DNA from: Pseudomonas japonica
GTDB taxonomy: Bacteria; Pseudomonadota; Gammaproteobacteria; Pseudomonadales; Pseudomonadaceae
Assembly (NCBI RefSeq): GCF_900188455.1
Contig: NZ_FZOL01000021.1
Span: 1-64,000, forward strand
DNA: 64,000 bases
Direction of reading: 5' to 3'
The translations under genes and the position numbers were made by a program. Of this stretch, positions 1 to 8,858 are shown one piece after another (the first letter of the stretch is position 1; the number at the start of each line of letters is the position of its first letter). The notes under the pieces were generated by a model. The model ran no database searches. It saw nothing but the letters and a program-made list of their open reading frames with translations, and was not told where the DNA came from.

Positions 1-17
1 CTTCAACCGAGGCGCGC

Positions 18-45
18 ATTCTACGCTTTCCTCTAAGTCTGTCAA
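18..45 (-). promoter_or_regulatory. rRNA-type promoter, proximal (rrn P1-like)
   Basis: On the minus strand the -35 hexamer is TTGACA (40-45) and the -10 is TAGAAT (18-23), with a 16-bp spacer and a GC-rich discriminator (GCGCGCC) after the -10. A 16-bp spacer with a GC-rich discriminator is typical of stringently controlled stable-RNA promoters. It points out of the window to the left, where a 16S rRNA gene is inferred. Confidence 0.75.
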
Positions 46-127
46 GCGTTTATTTTGAAGTTTTTCAGAATTTCTCGTTCAACTTCAAGCACTTGACTCG
101 CTGCGATCTCTCGTTAGCGGGAGGCGA

Positions 128-155
128 ATTCTACAGCGTTACAACCTGCTGTCAA
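128..155 (-). promoter_or_regulatory. rRNA-type promoter, middle
   Basis: A second copy of the same layout: TTGACA at 150-155, a 16-bp spacer and TAGAAT at 128-133, followed by TCGCCTCCC. The spacing and discriminator match the proximal promoter, so it is read as one of a tandem set driving the same leftward operon. Confidence 0.72.
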
Positions 156-270
156 CTGCCTTTTTCAACCGCCTTCGTCGATGACCGAAGCACTTCCGAT
201 ACTACCTGAAACATCCAACTCATTGATTTTCAAGGAGTTTTCCGTTTCGACTGCGCCGGAAGTGGGGCGA

Positions 271-298
271 ATTATAGAGAGATAATACGGGGCGTCAA
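271..298 (-). promoter_or_regulatory. rRNA-type promoter, distal
   Basis: Third member of the tandem set: TTGACG at 293-298, a 16-bp spacer and a perfect TATAAT at 271-276, followed by TCGCCCC. AT-rich sequence upstream (about 300-365 on the plus strand) could act as an UP element. It starts almost directly after the stop codon of the neighbouring CoA-transferase gene. Confidence 0.7.
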
Positions 299-367
299 GC
301 ACTAATTTGAAATTGTTCCAAATCAGCACTGACACCCCGTTTTCTCTCTATATATAGAAGAACGCTA

Positions 368-1588
368 TCAGAGCACCCCCGCCTCACGCAGTCGCTGGAT
401 ATCCCCGTCGGCCAGCCCCAGCAAGCCACCAAGGATCTGCTCGGTATGCTCGCCCAACAGCGGCGGCGCGTTGCGATACTCCACCGGCGTCTCGGACAGG
501 CGAATCGGGCTGGCCACCTGCGGCACGCTACCAGCCAGCGGATGCGGGATGTCGATCGCCAGCCCGCGCGCCTTCACCTGAGGGTCGGCGAACATCTGCG
601 CCAGATCGTTGATCGGCCCACACGGCACGCCCGCCTGCTCCAGCTGGCTGACCCACTCAGCCGTGGTCTTGAACACAGTGGCCTGGCGAATCAGCGGAAT
701 CAGCTCGGCACGATTGGCCACCCGCAGCTTGTTGGTGACGAAGCGTGGATCGTCCGCCCACTGTGGCTGACCTGCCACCTCGGCGAATTTGCGGAATTGC
801 CCGTCATTGCCCACGGTCAGGATGAAATCCCCATCCGCAGTAGGAAAGTCCTGATAAGGCACGATGTTCGGATGCGCGTTGCCCAGCCGACGCGGCGCAG
901 TGCCGGTGGTGAGGTAGTTCATCGCCTGGTTAGCCAGGCAAGCCACCTGCACATCCAGCAGGGCCATATCGATATGCTGCCCGCCGCCGTTCTGCTCGCG
1001 ATGGGCGAGGGCGGCCAGGATCGCCACGGTGGAATACAAGCCGGTGAGAATATCGGTCAACGCCACGCCGACCTTCACCGGTCCGGCGCCTTCTTCACCT
1101 TCGGGACGTCCGGTCAGGCTCATCAGCCCGCCCAGCCCCTGGATCATGAAGTCGTAACCCGCACGCTTGGCATAAGGCCCGGTCTGACCGAACCCGGTAA
1201 TGGAGCAGTAGATCAGATTCGGATTGATCTGACGGAGGCTTTCGTAGTCCAGCCCATAGGCCGCCAAACCACCGACCTTGAAGTTCTCGATCACCACATC
1301 GGACTTCGCCGCCAGCTCGCGCACCAGGCGCTGGCCCTCGGGCTGAGTGAAGTCGATGGTCACCGAGCGCTTGTTGCGATTGGCCGACAGGTAATAAGCC
1401 GCCTCGCTGGTGTTTTCGCCCTTGGCATCCTTGAGGAAGGGCGGCCCCCAGGCGCGGGTATCGTCCCCGCTGCCCGGCCGTTCGACCTTGATGACCTCCG
1501 CGCCCAGATCCGCGAGGATCTGGCCGGACCATGGCCCGGCCAGCACCCGCGACAGATCCAGGACCCGCAAATGAGAAAGCGCGCCCAT
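368..1588 (-). CDS. CaiB/BaiF family CoA-transferase (glutarate CoA-transferase candidate)
   Basis: Class III CoA-transferase of 406 residues. The N-terminus carries the family pattern DLSRVLAGPW and EVIKVERP, and the expected catalytic Asp lies in the stretch VALTDILTG (D179). These enzymes move CoA between carboxylic acids through an enzyme-aspartyl anhydride. It follows gcdH by 15 nt on the same strand, so the likely job is to make glutaryl-CoA from glutarate with succinyl-CoA as donor, feeding the dehydrogenase next door. The exact acid pair is inferred from context; related enzymes use hydroxymethylglutarate. No clear terminator separates it from the rRNA-type promoters downstream. Confidence 0.88.
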   Translation of the reverse strand: MGALSHLRVLDLSRVLAGPWSGQILADLGAEVIKVERPGSGDDTRAWGPPFLKDAKGENTSEAAYYLSANRNKRSVTIDFTQPEGQRLVRELAAKSDVVIENFKVGGLAAYGLDYESLRQINPNLIYCSITGFGQTGPYAKRAGYDFMIQGLGGLMSLTGRPEGEEGAGPVKVGVALTDILTGLYSTVAILAALAHREQNGGGQHIDMALLDVQVACLANQAMNYLTTGTAPRRLGNAHPNIVPYQDFPTADGDFILTVGNDGQFRKFAEVAGQPQWADDPRFVTNKLRVANRAELIPLIRQATVFKTTAEWVSQLEQAGVPCGPINDLAQMFADPQVKARGLAIDIPHPLAGSVPQVASPIRLSETPVEYRNAPPLLGEHTEQILGGLLGLADGDIQRLREAGVL

Positions 1589-1603
1589 GGACTGATTCCT
1601 TTA

Positions 1604-2785
1604 TTAGAAGAAGGCCTGGATGCCGGTCTGCGCACGGCCGAGGATCAGCGCGTGAACGTCATGGGTACCCTCGTAGGTGTTGACCACTTCGAGGTTGACC
1701 AGGTGACGGGCCACGCCGAATTCGTCGGAGATACCGTTGCCACCCAGCATGTCCCGCGCCATGCGCGCGATATCCAGGGCCTTGCCGCAGGAGTTGCGCT
1801 TCATGATCGAGGTGATTTCCACCGCCGCGGTGCCTTCGTCCTTCATCCGCCCCAGGCGCAGGCAGCCCTGCAGGCCCAGGGTGATTTCGGTCTGCATGTC
1901 GGCCAGCTTCTTCTGGATCAGCTGGTTGGCAGCCAGCGGGCGACCGAACTGCTGACGATCCAGGGTGTATTGCCGCGCGGTGTGCCAGCAAGCTTCGGCG
2001 GCGCCCAGCGCGCCCCAGGAAATGCCGTAACGCGCCGAATTCAGGCAGGTGAACGGACCTTTGAGACCGCGCACATCCGGAAAGGCGTTTTCTTCCGGCA
2101 CGAACACGTTGTCCATGACGATTTCGCCAGTGATCGACGCACGCAGGCCGACCTTGCCATGGATCGCCGGGGCGCTCAGACCCTGCCAGCCTTTCTCCAG
2201 GACGAAACCACGGATATCGCCAGCGTCGTCCTTCGCCCAGACCACGAACACATCAGCGATCGGGCTGTTGGTGATCCACATCTTGCTCCCGCTCAGGCGA
2301 TAGCCACCATCGACCTTCTTGGCCCGGGTGATCATCGAGCCCGGATCGGAACCATGGTTCGGCTCGGTCAGACCGAAGCAGCCGATCCACTCGCCACTGG
2401 CCAGCTTCGGCAGATACTTCTGTTTCTGCGCTTCGCTACCGAATTCGTTGATCGGCACCATCACCAGCGAGGACTGCACGCTCATCATCGAGCGGTAGCC
2501 GGAGTCGATACGCTCCACTTCGCGGGCGATCAGGCCGTAGCACACATAGTTCAGGCCGCTGCCGCCGTACTGTTCGGGAATGGTCGCGCCGAGCAGGCCG
2601 ACTTCACCCATTTCGCGGAAGATCGCGGGATCCGTCTGCTCATGACGAAAGGCTTCCAGCACACGGGGTGCCAGCTTGTCCTGGGCGAACTGGAAAGCGC
2701 TGTCACGCACCATGCGCTCTTCTTCAGTGAGCTGCTGATCGAGCAGCAGCGGATCGATCCAGTTGAAGCTTGCTTTGCCGGCCAT
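1604..2785 (-). CDS. gcdH: Glutaryl-CoA dehydrogenase
   Basis: FAD-dependent acyl-CoA dehydrogenase that oxidises and decarboxylates glutaryl-CoA to crotonyl-CoA in lysine, tryptophan and glutarate breakdown, passing electrons to ETF. The 393-residue protein has the family signatures FGLTEPNHGSDPGSM (substrate/FAD loop), KMWITNS, and near the C-terminus NTYEGTHDVHALILGR, whose Glu is the catalytic base. The ATG at 2785 is preferred over an upstream in-frame start because a GAGG ribosome site precedes it and the protein then begins MAGKASF, as expected for the family. It is followed by the CoA-transferase and is divergent from a LysR gene. Confidence 0.95.
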   Translation of the reverse strand: MAGKASFNWIDPLLLDQQLTEEERMVRDSAFQFAQDKLAPRVLEAFRHEQTDPAIFREMGEVGLLGATIPEQYGGSGLNYVCYGLIAREVERIDSGYRSMMSVQSSLVMVPINEFGSEAQKQKYLPKLASGEWIGCFGLTEPNHGSDPGSMITRAKKVDGGYRLSGSKMWITNSPIADVFVVWAKDDAGDIRGFVLEKGWQGLSAPAIHGKVGLRASITGEIVMDNVFVPEENAFPDVRGLKGPFTCLNSARYGISWGALGAAEACWHTARQYTLDRQQFGRPLAANQLIQKKLADMQTEITLGLQGCLRLGRMKDEGTAAVEITSIMKRNSCGKALDIARMARDMLGGNGISDEFGVARHLVNLEVVNTYEGTHDVHALILGRAQTGIQAFF

Positions 2786-2914
2786 GAGCGAATCCTCGAA
2801 TGGGAAATGGGATGGTTTTTGTCGTGCATTGATCCTAGGCCCGAACGGGCAGGGCGACAAACGAGGATTGCGCATAGTGTTGTGCTAATTTCTCACTCCG
2901 TAACAACAGCGAAG

Positions 2915-2928
2915 GCCTTTTCCAAGGC
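2915..2928. promoter_or_regulatory. Inverted repeat in the gcdH/LysR divergent promoter region
   Basis: GCCTT-TTCC-AAGGC, a short perfect inverted repeat between the divergent gcdH and LysR starts, just ahead of the LysR gene. LysR regulators bind dyads in such regions, but this one is short and its role is only a guess. Confidence 0.3.
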
Positions 2929-2949
2929 GAATTAGTGAGGTTGACGTAT

Positions 2950-3876
2950 ATGCGGCGCAAGATTCCCAGCACTACAGCCCTGGTCTGCTTCGAAGCCGCA
3001 GCCCGCCACGAGAGCTTCACCAAGGCCGCGCAGGAACTGTCCCTGACCCAGGGCGCCGTCTGTCGGCAGATCGGCGGACTGGAAGAGTTCCTCAACGTGG
3101 AGCTGTTTCGCCGTTCGCGGCGCGGAGTGAAGCTCACCGAGGCCGGGCTGTCCTACAGCCGACGGGTAGCCACGCAACTGGACGCCGTGGAACGCGACAC
3201 GCTGTCGGTGATGGGCCAGCAAGGCGCCAATGTCATCGAACTGGCGGTGGTGCCGACCTTCGGCACGCAATGGCTGCTGCCGCGTCTGAAAGACTTCCAG
3301 CAGCGCCACCCCGAGGTCACGGTCAATCTGACCAACCGCACCCGGCCATTCCTGTTCGCCGACACCCACTTCGACGCCGCCATCTATTTCGGGGATGCCG
3401 ACTGGTCCGGTACGCAATCCCACAGACTGATGGGAGAAAGCCCCGTACCGGTGTGCAGCCCGGCATTGCTGGGCAAGCACAGGACTCTCACACCCCAGAG
3501 CATCGCCCAGCTCCCGCTGCTGCAGCAGACCACCCGGCCCTATGCCTGGCGACAATGGTTCGACAGCCTGGAAATGAACATCGCCCGGGACATGACAGGC
3601 CCGCGTTATGAACTATTCTCGATGCTGGCCCAGGCAGCCATGCACGAGATGGGTATTGCGCTGATTCCGCCGTTCCTGATCCAGCGCGAACTGGAGGAGA
3701 GGCGCCTGGTCATCGCCAACCCCCATGGCTTGTCCAGCGTCAAGGCGTATTACCTGATGATCCCCGAGCGGAAGGTGGAATCGGCTTCCCTGCGCGCTTT
3801 TCGCGATTGGCTGGTCACTGAGGCTCAGCGCTATGCCGCGGCCCACAAGGACGAAAGCGGTTTATTGACCCAGTAG
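2950..3876 (+). CDS. gcdR: LysR-family transcriptional regulator of the glutarate genes
   Basis: Typical LysR regulator (308 residues from ATG 2950). A winged helix-turn-helix lies at about residues 5-62 (FEAAARHESFTKAAQELSLT), followed by a substrate-binding domain in the GcvA-like style (TFGTQWLLPRLKDFQQRHPEV). It is transcribed divergently from gcdH, the classic arrangement for a dedicated activator, so it probably senses glutarate or a CoA intermediate. An in-frame GTG at 2935 is possible, but the ATG at 2950 has a GAGG site about 9 nt upstream. The gene symbol is assigned by context. Confidence 0.85.
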   Translation: MRRKIPSTTALVCFEAAARHESFTKAAQELSLTQGAVCRQIGGLEEFLNVELFRRSRRGVKLTEAGLSYSRRVATQLDAVERDTLSVMGQQGANVIELAVVPTFGTQWLLPRLKDFQQRHPEVTVNLTNRTRPFLFADTHFDAAIYFGDADWSGTQSHRLMGESPVPVCSPALLGKHRTLTPQSIAQLPLLQQTTRPYAWRQWFDSLEMNIARDMTGPRYELFSMLAQAAMHEMGIALIPPFLIQRELEERRLVIANPHGLSSVKAYYLMIPERKVESASLRAFRDWLVTEAQRYAAAHKDESGLLTQ

Positions 3877-4282
3877 TCAATTATTCTGAACACCTACAGA
3901 TATAAGCAAATGTCGCTTTTGCGACAACTGTTTCAGTCGCCCTGAAAACCTCGTAGAACCCCTTTGTTTAAAGGGTTTCCCTCGCCTCAAAACGACGTTT
4001 TTCGTCGTCTTCATGAAAATTGTCAGAAAATTTTTAAATTTTATCTTAATGTCGCGAAAGCCCGTGTTTAACGGGCTGCGGCCGCCCTGGTGCGACATGC
4101 GGTCACAGGGTGACTTGTAGTTTGTTTGTAGTTTCCATTCAAGACCCATTGATACGACTAAAGATCGCTTGCAAAATGCGGCGCCCCGTCTGTTTTCGGA
4201 CGGGATCGTGCTGATCGGCCGCCCAGACGCGCCATCCGTAGTGCGCTGGTTCAACAAAAAAAGATCACGCAGGAGAAATGAC
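3877..4282. other. Intergenic region upstream of pntAA
   Basis: About 400 bp without a convincing gene. The middle (about 3990-4060) is AT-rich, and near pntAA there is a small hairpin (CCCGTC/GACGGG, about 4188-4207). It probably holds the pnt promoter. A minus-strand reading frame here has no recognisable protein character and is not called. Confidence 0.5.
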
Positions 4283-5404
4283 GTGCACATTGGTGTTCCT
4301 CTCGAAACGCAGACGGGCGAAACACGGGTCGCTGCCACTCCCGAAACCATCAAGAAACTGGTGGGACAGGGTCATCAGGTCACTGTTCAGCGCGGAGCCG
4401 GCATCAATGCCAGCATCCCGGACAGCGCCTATGAGGCGGTCGGCGCCGTTCTTGGAAGCGCCGCCGATGCGTTTGGCGCACAGCTTGTCCTGAAAGTTGT
4501 GGCGCCCAACGACAGCGAACTGGGCCAGATCAAGAGCGGTACCGTGCTCGCGGGCATGCTCAATCCGTTCAACAGCGACCTCATCGCCAAGATGGCCGAA
4601 TGCGGCATTACCGCTTTCGCCCTCGAAGCCGCGCCACGCACCTCCCGGGCCCAGAGCCTGGACGTGCTGTCCTCGCAGGCCAACATTGCCGGTTACAAGG
4701 CTGTGTTGCTCGCCGCGCACCACTATCCACGCTTCATGCCGATGCTGATGACGGCCGCGGGTACGGTGAAAGCCGCTCGCGTACTGATTCTCGGCGCCGG
4801 CGTGGCTGGCCTGCAGGCAATCGCCACGGCCAAACGCCTGGGTGCGGTGATCGAGGCTTCGGACGTGCGTCCGGCGGTGAAGGAGCAGATCGAATCCCTC
4901 GGGGCCAAGTTCCTCGATGTGCCGTATGAGACCGACGAAGAGCGCGAGTGCGCCGAAGGCGTCGGCGGCTATGCCCGGCCCATGCCGGCGAGCTGGATGC
5001 AGCGCCAGGCGCAGGCCGTGCACGAGCGCGCCAAGCAGGCCGATATCGTCATCACCACCGCGCTGATTCCGGGCCGCAAGGCACCGACGCTGCTCAGCGC
5101 GGAAACCGTGGCGCAGATGAAACCCGGCTCGGTGGTCATCGACCTCGCCGCGGCCCAGGGCGGCAACTGCCCGCTGACCGTCGCCGACCAGGTGGTGGTA
5201 GAGAATGGCGTGACCATCGTCGGCCCGACCAACCTGCCGGCTCAGGTCGGCGCCGATGCCTCGGCGCTGTATGCACGCAACCTGCTGGACTTCATGAAGC
5301 TGCTGTTCGACAAGGACGGCACCCTGACCATCAACCTCGAAGACGACATCGTCGCCGCGTGCCTGATGTGCCGCGACGGCCAGGTCATCCGCAAGAACGG
5401 ATAA
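4283..5404 (+). CDS. pntAA: NAD(P) transhydrogenase subunit alpha part 1
   Basis: Soluble NAD(H)-binding domain (dI) of the proton-translocating transhydrogenase, 373 residues. It begins HIGVPLETQTGETRVAATPET and carries the dinucleotide-binding loop VLILGAGVAGLQAIATAKRLGA, as in alanine dehydrogenase/PntA. The start is the GTG at 4283, 7 nt after AGGAG; an earlier in-frame ATG would add a tail with no family counterpart. In this split form the alpha subunit is two proteins, the second being the next gene. The complex uses proton-motive force to make NADPH from NADH. Confidence 0.95.
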   Translation: MHIGVPLETQTGETRVAATPETIKKLVGQGHQVTVQRGAGINASIPDSAYEAVGAVLGSAADAFGAQLVLKVVAPNDSELGQIKSGTVLAGMLNPFNSDLIAKMAECGITAFALEAAPRTSRAQSLDVLSSQANIAGYKAVLLAAHHYPRFMPMLMTAAGTVKAARVLILGAGVAGLQAIATAKRLGAVIEASDVRPAVKEQIESLGAKFLDVPYETDEERECAEGVGGYARPMPASWMQRQAQAVHERAKQADIVITTALIPGRKAPTLLSAETVAQMKPGSVVIDLAAAQGGNCPLTVADQVVVENGVTIVGPTNLPAQVGADASALYARNLLDFMKLLFDKDGTLTINLEDDIVAACLMCRDGQVIRKNG

Positions 5405-5414
5405 GGAGCCCGCT

Positions 5415-5732
5415 ATGGAAGACATGCTGATTTCCCACGGCGTCTACAACCTGATCATCTTCGTACTGGCGATCTACGTCGGTTATCACGTGGTCTGGAA
5501 CGTCACACCTGCACTGCACACCCCCCTGATGGCAGTCACCAACGCCATTTCCGCCATCGTCATCGTCGGTGCCATGCTCGCCGCGGCCCTGACCGTGACC
5601 CCGCTGGGCAAGATCATGGGCACCCTGGCCGTCGCTCTGGCGGCGGTGAACGTGTTCGGTGGATTCCTCGTCACCCGGCGCATGCTGGAGATGTTCAAGA
5701 AGAAAGCCGCGAAGGCAGAGGGGCAGAAGTAA
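5415..5732 (+). CDS. pntAB: NAD(P) transhydrogenase subunit alpha part 2
   Basis: A 105-residue membrane protein with about three hydrophobic helices, corresponding to the C-terminal membrane part of the alpha subunit when it is encoded separately. It sits 10 nt after pntAA with its own AAGGAG site and is followed within 2 nt by pntB, so the three genes form one operon. The Lys-rich C-terminus (after about residue 95) is probably cytoplasmic. Confidence 0.93.
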   Translation: MEDMLISHGVYNLIIFVLAIYVGYHVVWNVTPALHTPLMAVTNAISAIVIVGAMLAAALTVTPLGKIMGTLAVALAAVNVFGGFLVTRRMLEMFKKKAAKAEGQK

Positions 5733-5734
5733 AC

Positions 5735-7171
5735 ATGAGCATGAACCTGGTAACTCTTCTCTACCTGGTCGCTTCGGTGTGTTTCATCCAGGCCCTCAAA
5801 GGCCTGTCGCACCCGACCACTTCGCGCCGCGGCAACCTGTTCGGCATGCTCGGCATGGCCCTGGCGGTGTTCACCACCGTGGGCCTGATCTACAAGCTCG
5901 GTGCCGAGCTGGCCACTGATGGCATCGCCTACGTGCTCGTCGGCCTGCTGATCGGCGGCAGTGCCGGTGCGATCATGGCCAAGCGTGTGGAAATGACCAA
6001 GATGCCGGAGCTGGTGGCGTTCATGCACAGCATGATCGGCCTGGCCGCGGTATTCATCGCCATCGCGGCGGTGGTCGAGCCACAGTCCCTGGGCATCGTC
6101 AGCGCCATCAGCGACCCGATTCCCGCCGGCAACCGCCTGGAACTGTTCCTCGGCGCGGCCATCGGTGCGATCACCTTCTCCGGTTCGGTGATCGCTTTCG
6201 GCAAGCTCTCGGGCAAGTACAAGTTCCGCCTGTTCCAGGGCGCACCGGTGCAGTTCGCCGGCCAGCACAAGATCAACCTGGTGCTGGGCCTGGCCACCAT
6301 CGGCCTCGGCCTGGTGTTCACCTTCACCGGCGACTACACCGCCTTCGCAGTGATGCTGGCCCTGGCCTTCATCATGGGCGTGCTGATCATCATCCCGATC
6401 GGCGGCGCCGACATGCCGGTGGTGGTGTCGATGCTCAACAGCTACTCGGGCTGGGCGGCGGCCGGTATCGGCTTCTCGCTGAACAACTCGATGCTGATCA
6501 TCGCCGGCTCCCTGGTCGGTTCGTCCGGTGCCATCCTCTCGTACATCATGTGCAAGGCGATGAACCGTTCGTTCTTCAACGTGATCCTCGGTGGTTTCGG
6601 TGGCGATACCGATGCCGGCGCGGCCAGCGGTTCGAAGGAACAGCGCCCGGTGAAGTCCGGCTCCGCCGACGACGCCACCTTCCTCCTGAGCAACGCCGAC
6701 AGCGTGATCATCGTGCCTGGCTACGGCCTGGCGGTGGCCCGTGCGCAGCACGCGCTGAAGGAACTGACCGAGAAGCTGACCCATGCCGGCGTGACCGTGA
6801 AGTACGCGATCCACCCGGTGGCCGGGCGCATGCCTGGACACATGAACGTCCTCCTGGCCGAAGCCGAAGTGCCGTATGACCAGGTGTTCGAGATGGAGGA
6901 CATCAACTCCGAGTTCGGTCAGGCCGACGTGGTCCTGGTGCTCGGCGCCAACGACGTGGTCAACCCGGCGGCGAAGAACGATCCGAAATCGCCGATCGCC
7001 GGCATGCCGATTCTCGAAGCCTTCAAGGCCAAGACGATCATCGTCAACAAGCGCTCGATGGCCAGCGGCTATGCCGGCCTGGACAACGAGCTGTTCTACC
7101 TCGACAAGACCATGATGGTCTTCGGCGATGCCAAGAAGGTCATCGAGGACATGGTCAAAGCAGTGGAATAA
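5735..7171 (+). CDS. pntB: NAD(P) transhydrogenase subunit beta
   Basis: Subunit beta, 478 residues: an N-terminal membrane domain (about eight hydrophobic segments to residue 265) and a C-terminal NADP(H)-binding domain (dIII). The latter includes VIIVPGYGLAVARAQH, HPVAGRMPGHMNVLLAEA and VLGANDVVNPAA, all family signatures. With pntAA and pntAB it completes the proton pump coupling NADH oxidation to NADP+ reduction. The gene ends just before a strong intrinsic terminator. Confidence 0.96.
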   Translation: MSMNLVTLLYLVASVCFIQALKGLSHPTTSRRGNLFGMLGMALAVFTTVGLIYKLGAELATDGIAYVLVGLLIGGSAGAIMAKRVEMTKMPELVAFMHSMIGLAAVFIAIAAVVEPQSLGIVSAISDPIPAGNRLELFLGAAIGAITFSGSVIAFGKLSGKYKFRLFQGAPVQFAGQHKINLVLGLATIGLGLVFTFTGDYTAFAVMLALAFIMGVLIIIPIGGADMPVVVSMLNSYSGWAAAGIGFSLNNSMLIIAGSLVGSSGAILSYIMCKAMNRSFFNVILGGFGGDTDAGAASGSKEQRPVKSGSADDATFLLSNADSVIIVPGYGLAVARAQHALKELTEKLTHAGVTVKYAIHPVAGRMPGHMNVLLAEAEVPYDQVFEMEDINSEFGQADVVLVLGANDVVNPAAKNDPKSPIAGMPILEAFKAKTIIVNKRSMASGYAGLDNELFYLDKTMMVFGDAKKVIEDMVKAVE

Positions 7172-7191
7172 GCCACTTCCGCGACTGTGAC

Positions 7192-7226
7192 AAAAAGCCC
7201 CGGTTCGGCAACGACCGGGGCTTTTT
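7192..7226 (+). terminator. Rho-independent terminator after pntB
   Basis: Perfect 9-bp stem AGCCCCGGT/ACCGGGGCT with a 9-nt loop, flanked by an A-run and a T-run (CTTTTT). It ends the pnt operon. Confidence 0.9.
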
Positions 7227-7349
7227 CGTCCCCGCCACACCGACGGAAGGCTCTATTTCAGGGGCTGAACTACGACCTTGGTCGCGGGACGAGTTTTCGG
7301 GAAAGCAATAGACTGCGCACCTAGCTTCAGTAGCCCGAGATAACAATCC

Positions 7350-8843
7350 ATGTACCGTGATCGTATTCGCTTGTCCTCGCTGCACCAGAAAGTCATGAGC
7401 GCGGCCGATGCCGCTGGCCTGATCCAGGATGGCATGACCGTTGGCATGAGCGGTTTCACCCGCGCGGGTGAAGCCAAGGCCGTTCCCCACGCGCTGGCCG
7501 AGCGGGCCAAACAGTCGCCGCTGCAGATCAGCCTGATGACCGGCGCCAGCCTGGGCAACGACCTGGACAAGGAACTCACCGAGGCCGGCGTACTGGCACG
7601 GCGCATGCCGTTCCAGGTGGACAGCACCCTGCGCAAGGCCATCAACGACGGCAAGGTGATGTTCATCGACCAGCACCTGTCGGAAACCGTCGAGCAACTG
7701 CGCAACCAGCAGCTCAAGCTGCCGGACATCGCCGTGATCGAGGCGGTGGCGATCACTGAACAGGGCCATATCGTGCCGACCACCTCGGTGGGCAACTCGG
7801 CGAGCTTCGCGATCTTCGCCAAGCAGGTGATCATCGAGATCAACATGGCGCACAACGCCAACCTCGAAGGCCTGCACGACATCTATATCCCGACCTATCG
7901 TCCGACCCGCACGCCGATCCCGCTGGTGAAGGTCGACGACCGCATCGGCAGCACCGCGATCCCGATCGACCCGGCGAAGATCGTCGCCATCGTCATCACC
8001 GAGCAACCGGACTCGCCGTCCACCGTGCTGCCACCAGACGACGAAACCCAGGGTATCGCCAACCACCTGATCAACTTCTTCAAGGAAGAAGTGGCGGCGG
8101 GGCGCATGACCAACAGGCTCGGCCCGCTGCAGGCGGGTATCGGCAGCATCGCCAACGCGGTGATGTGCGGCCTGATCGAGTCGCCGTTCGAAGACCTGAC
8201 CATGTACTCGGAAGTCCTGCAGGACTCGACCTTCGACCTGATCGACGCCGGCAAGCTGGGCTTCGCCTCGGGCAGTTCGATCACCCTGTCGAGCCGGCGC
8301 AACGCCGACGTGTTCGGCAACCTGGAGCGCTACAAGGACAAGCTGGTGCTGCGCCCGCAGGAAATCTCCAACCACCCTGAAGTGGTACGGCGCCTGGGCA
8401 TCATCGGCATCAACACCGCGCTGGAGTTCGACCTGTACGGCAACGTCAACTCCACCCACGTCTGCGGTACGCGGATGATGAACGGCATCGGCGGCTCCGG
8501 CGACTTCGCCCGCAACGCGCACCTGGCCATCTTCGTCACCAAGTCGATCGCCAAGGGCGGCGCGATTTCCAGCGTGGTGCCGATGGTCAGCCACGTCGAC
8601 CACACCGAGCATGACGTCGACATCCTGGTCACCGAACAGGGCCTGGCCGACCTGCGTGGCCTGGCGCCACGGGAACGGGCGCGGACGATCATCGACAACT
8701 GCGTGCACCCGGACTACCGCGAGGCGTTGAACGACTACTTCAACCGCGCCTGCGAGCGTGGCGGGCATACCCCGCACATCCTGCGCGAAGCACTGGCGTG
8801 GCATGAGAACCTGGAAGAAACCGGGCGGATGCTGGCGGGCTGA
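7350..8843 (+). CDS. Acetyl-CoA hydrolase / succinate-CoA transferase family protein
   Basis: A 497-residue class I CoA-transferase of the Cat1/AarC/Scp type. It shows GMSGFTRAGEAK near the N-terminus and MYSEVLQDS, whose Glu (E288) matches the catalytic Glu that forms the enzyme-CoA thioester. Members swap CoA between succinyl-CoA and acetate or propionate, or hydrolyse acetyl-CoA; the sequence alone does not decide which. It stands alone after the pnt terminator. A long perfect hairpin lies just downstream and may serve as its 3' end. Confidence 0.88.
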   Translation: MYRDRIRLSSLHQKVMSAADAAGLIQDGMTVGMSGFTRAGEAKAVPHALAERAKQSPLQISLMTGASLGNDLDKELTEAGVLARRMPFQVDSTLRKAINDGKVMFIDQHLSETVEQLRNQQLKLPDIAVIEAVAITEQGHIVPTTSVGNSASFAIFAKQVIIEINMAHNANLEGLHDIYIPTYRPTRTPIPLVKVDDRIGSTAIPIDPAKIVAIVITEQPDSPSTVLPPDDETQGIANHLINFFKEEVAAGRMTNRLGPLQAGIGSIANAVMCGLIESPFEDLTMYSEVLQDSTFDLIDAGKLGFASGSSITLSSRRNADVFGNLERYKDKLVLRPQEISNHPEVVRRLGIIGINTALEFDLYGNVNSTHVCGTRMMNGIGGSGDFARNAHLAIFVTKSIAKGGAISSVVPMVSHVDHTEHDVDILVTEQGLADLRGLAPRERARTIIDNCVHPDYREALNDYFNRACERGGHTPHILREALAWHENLEETGRMLAG

Positions 8844-8858
8844 TCCTTTCCCGGGCCT

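Noticed and set aside
446..2935. Very long plus-strand open frame (829 codons) opposite the CoA-transferase and gcdH
   Set aside because: It is a mirror of the GC-rich coding strand. Its translation is His/Gln/Arg-rich without domain character, and both minus-strand proteins are clear family members.
3877..4353. 158-codon minus-strand frame upstream of pntAA
   Set aside because: It covers AT-rich promoter sequence and runs into pntAA; there is no ribosome site or family resemblance.
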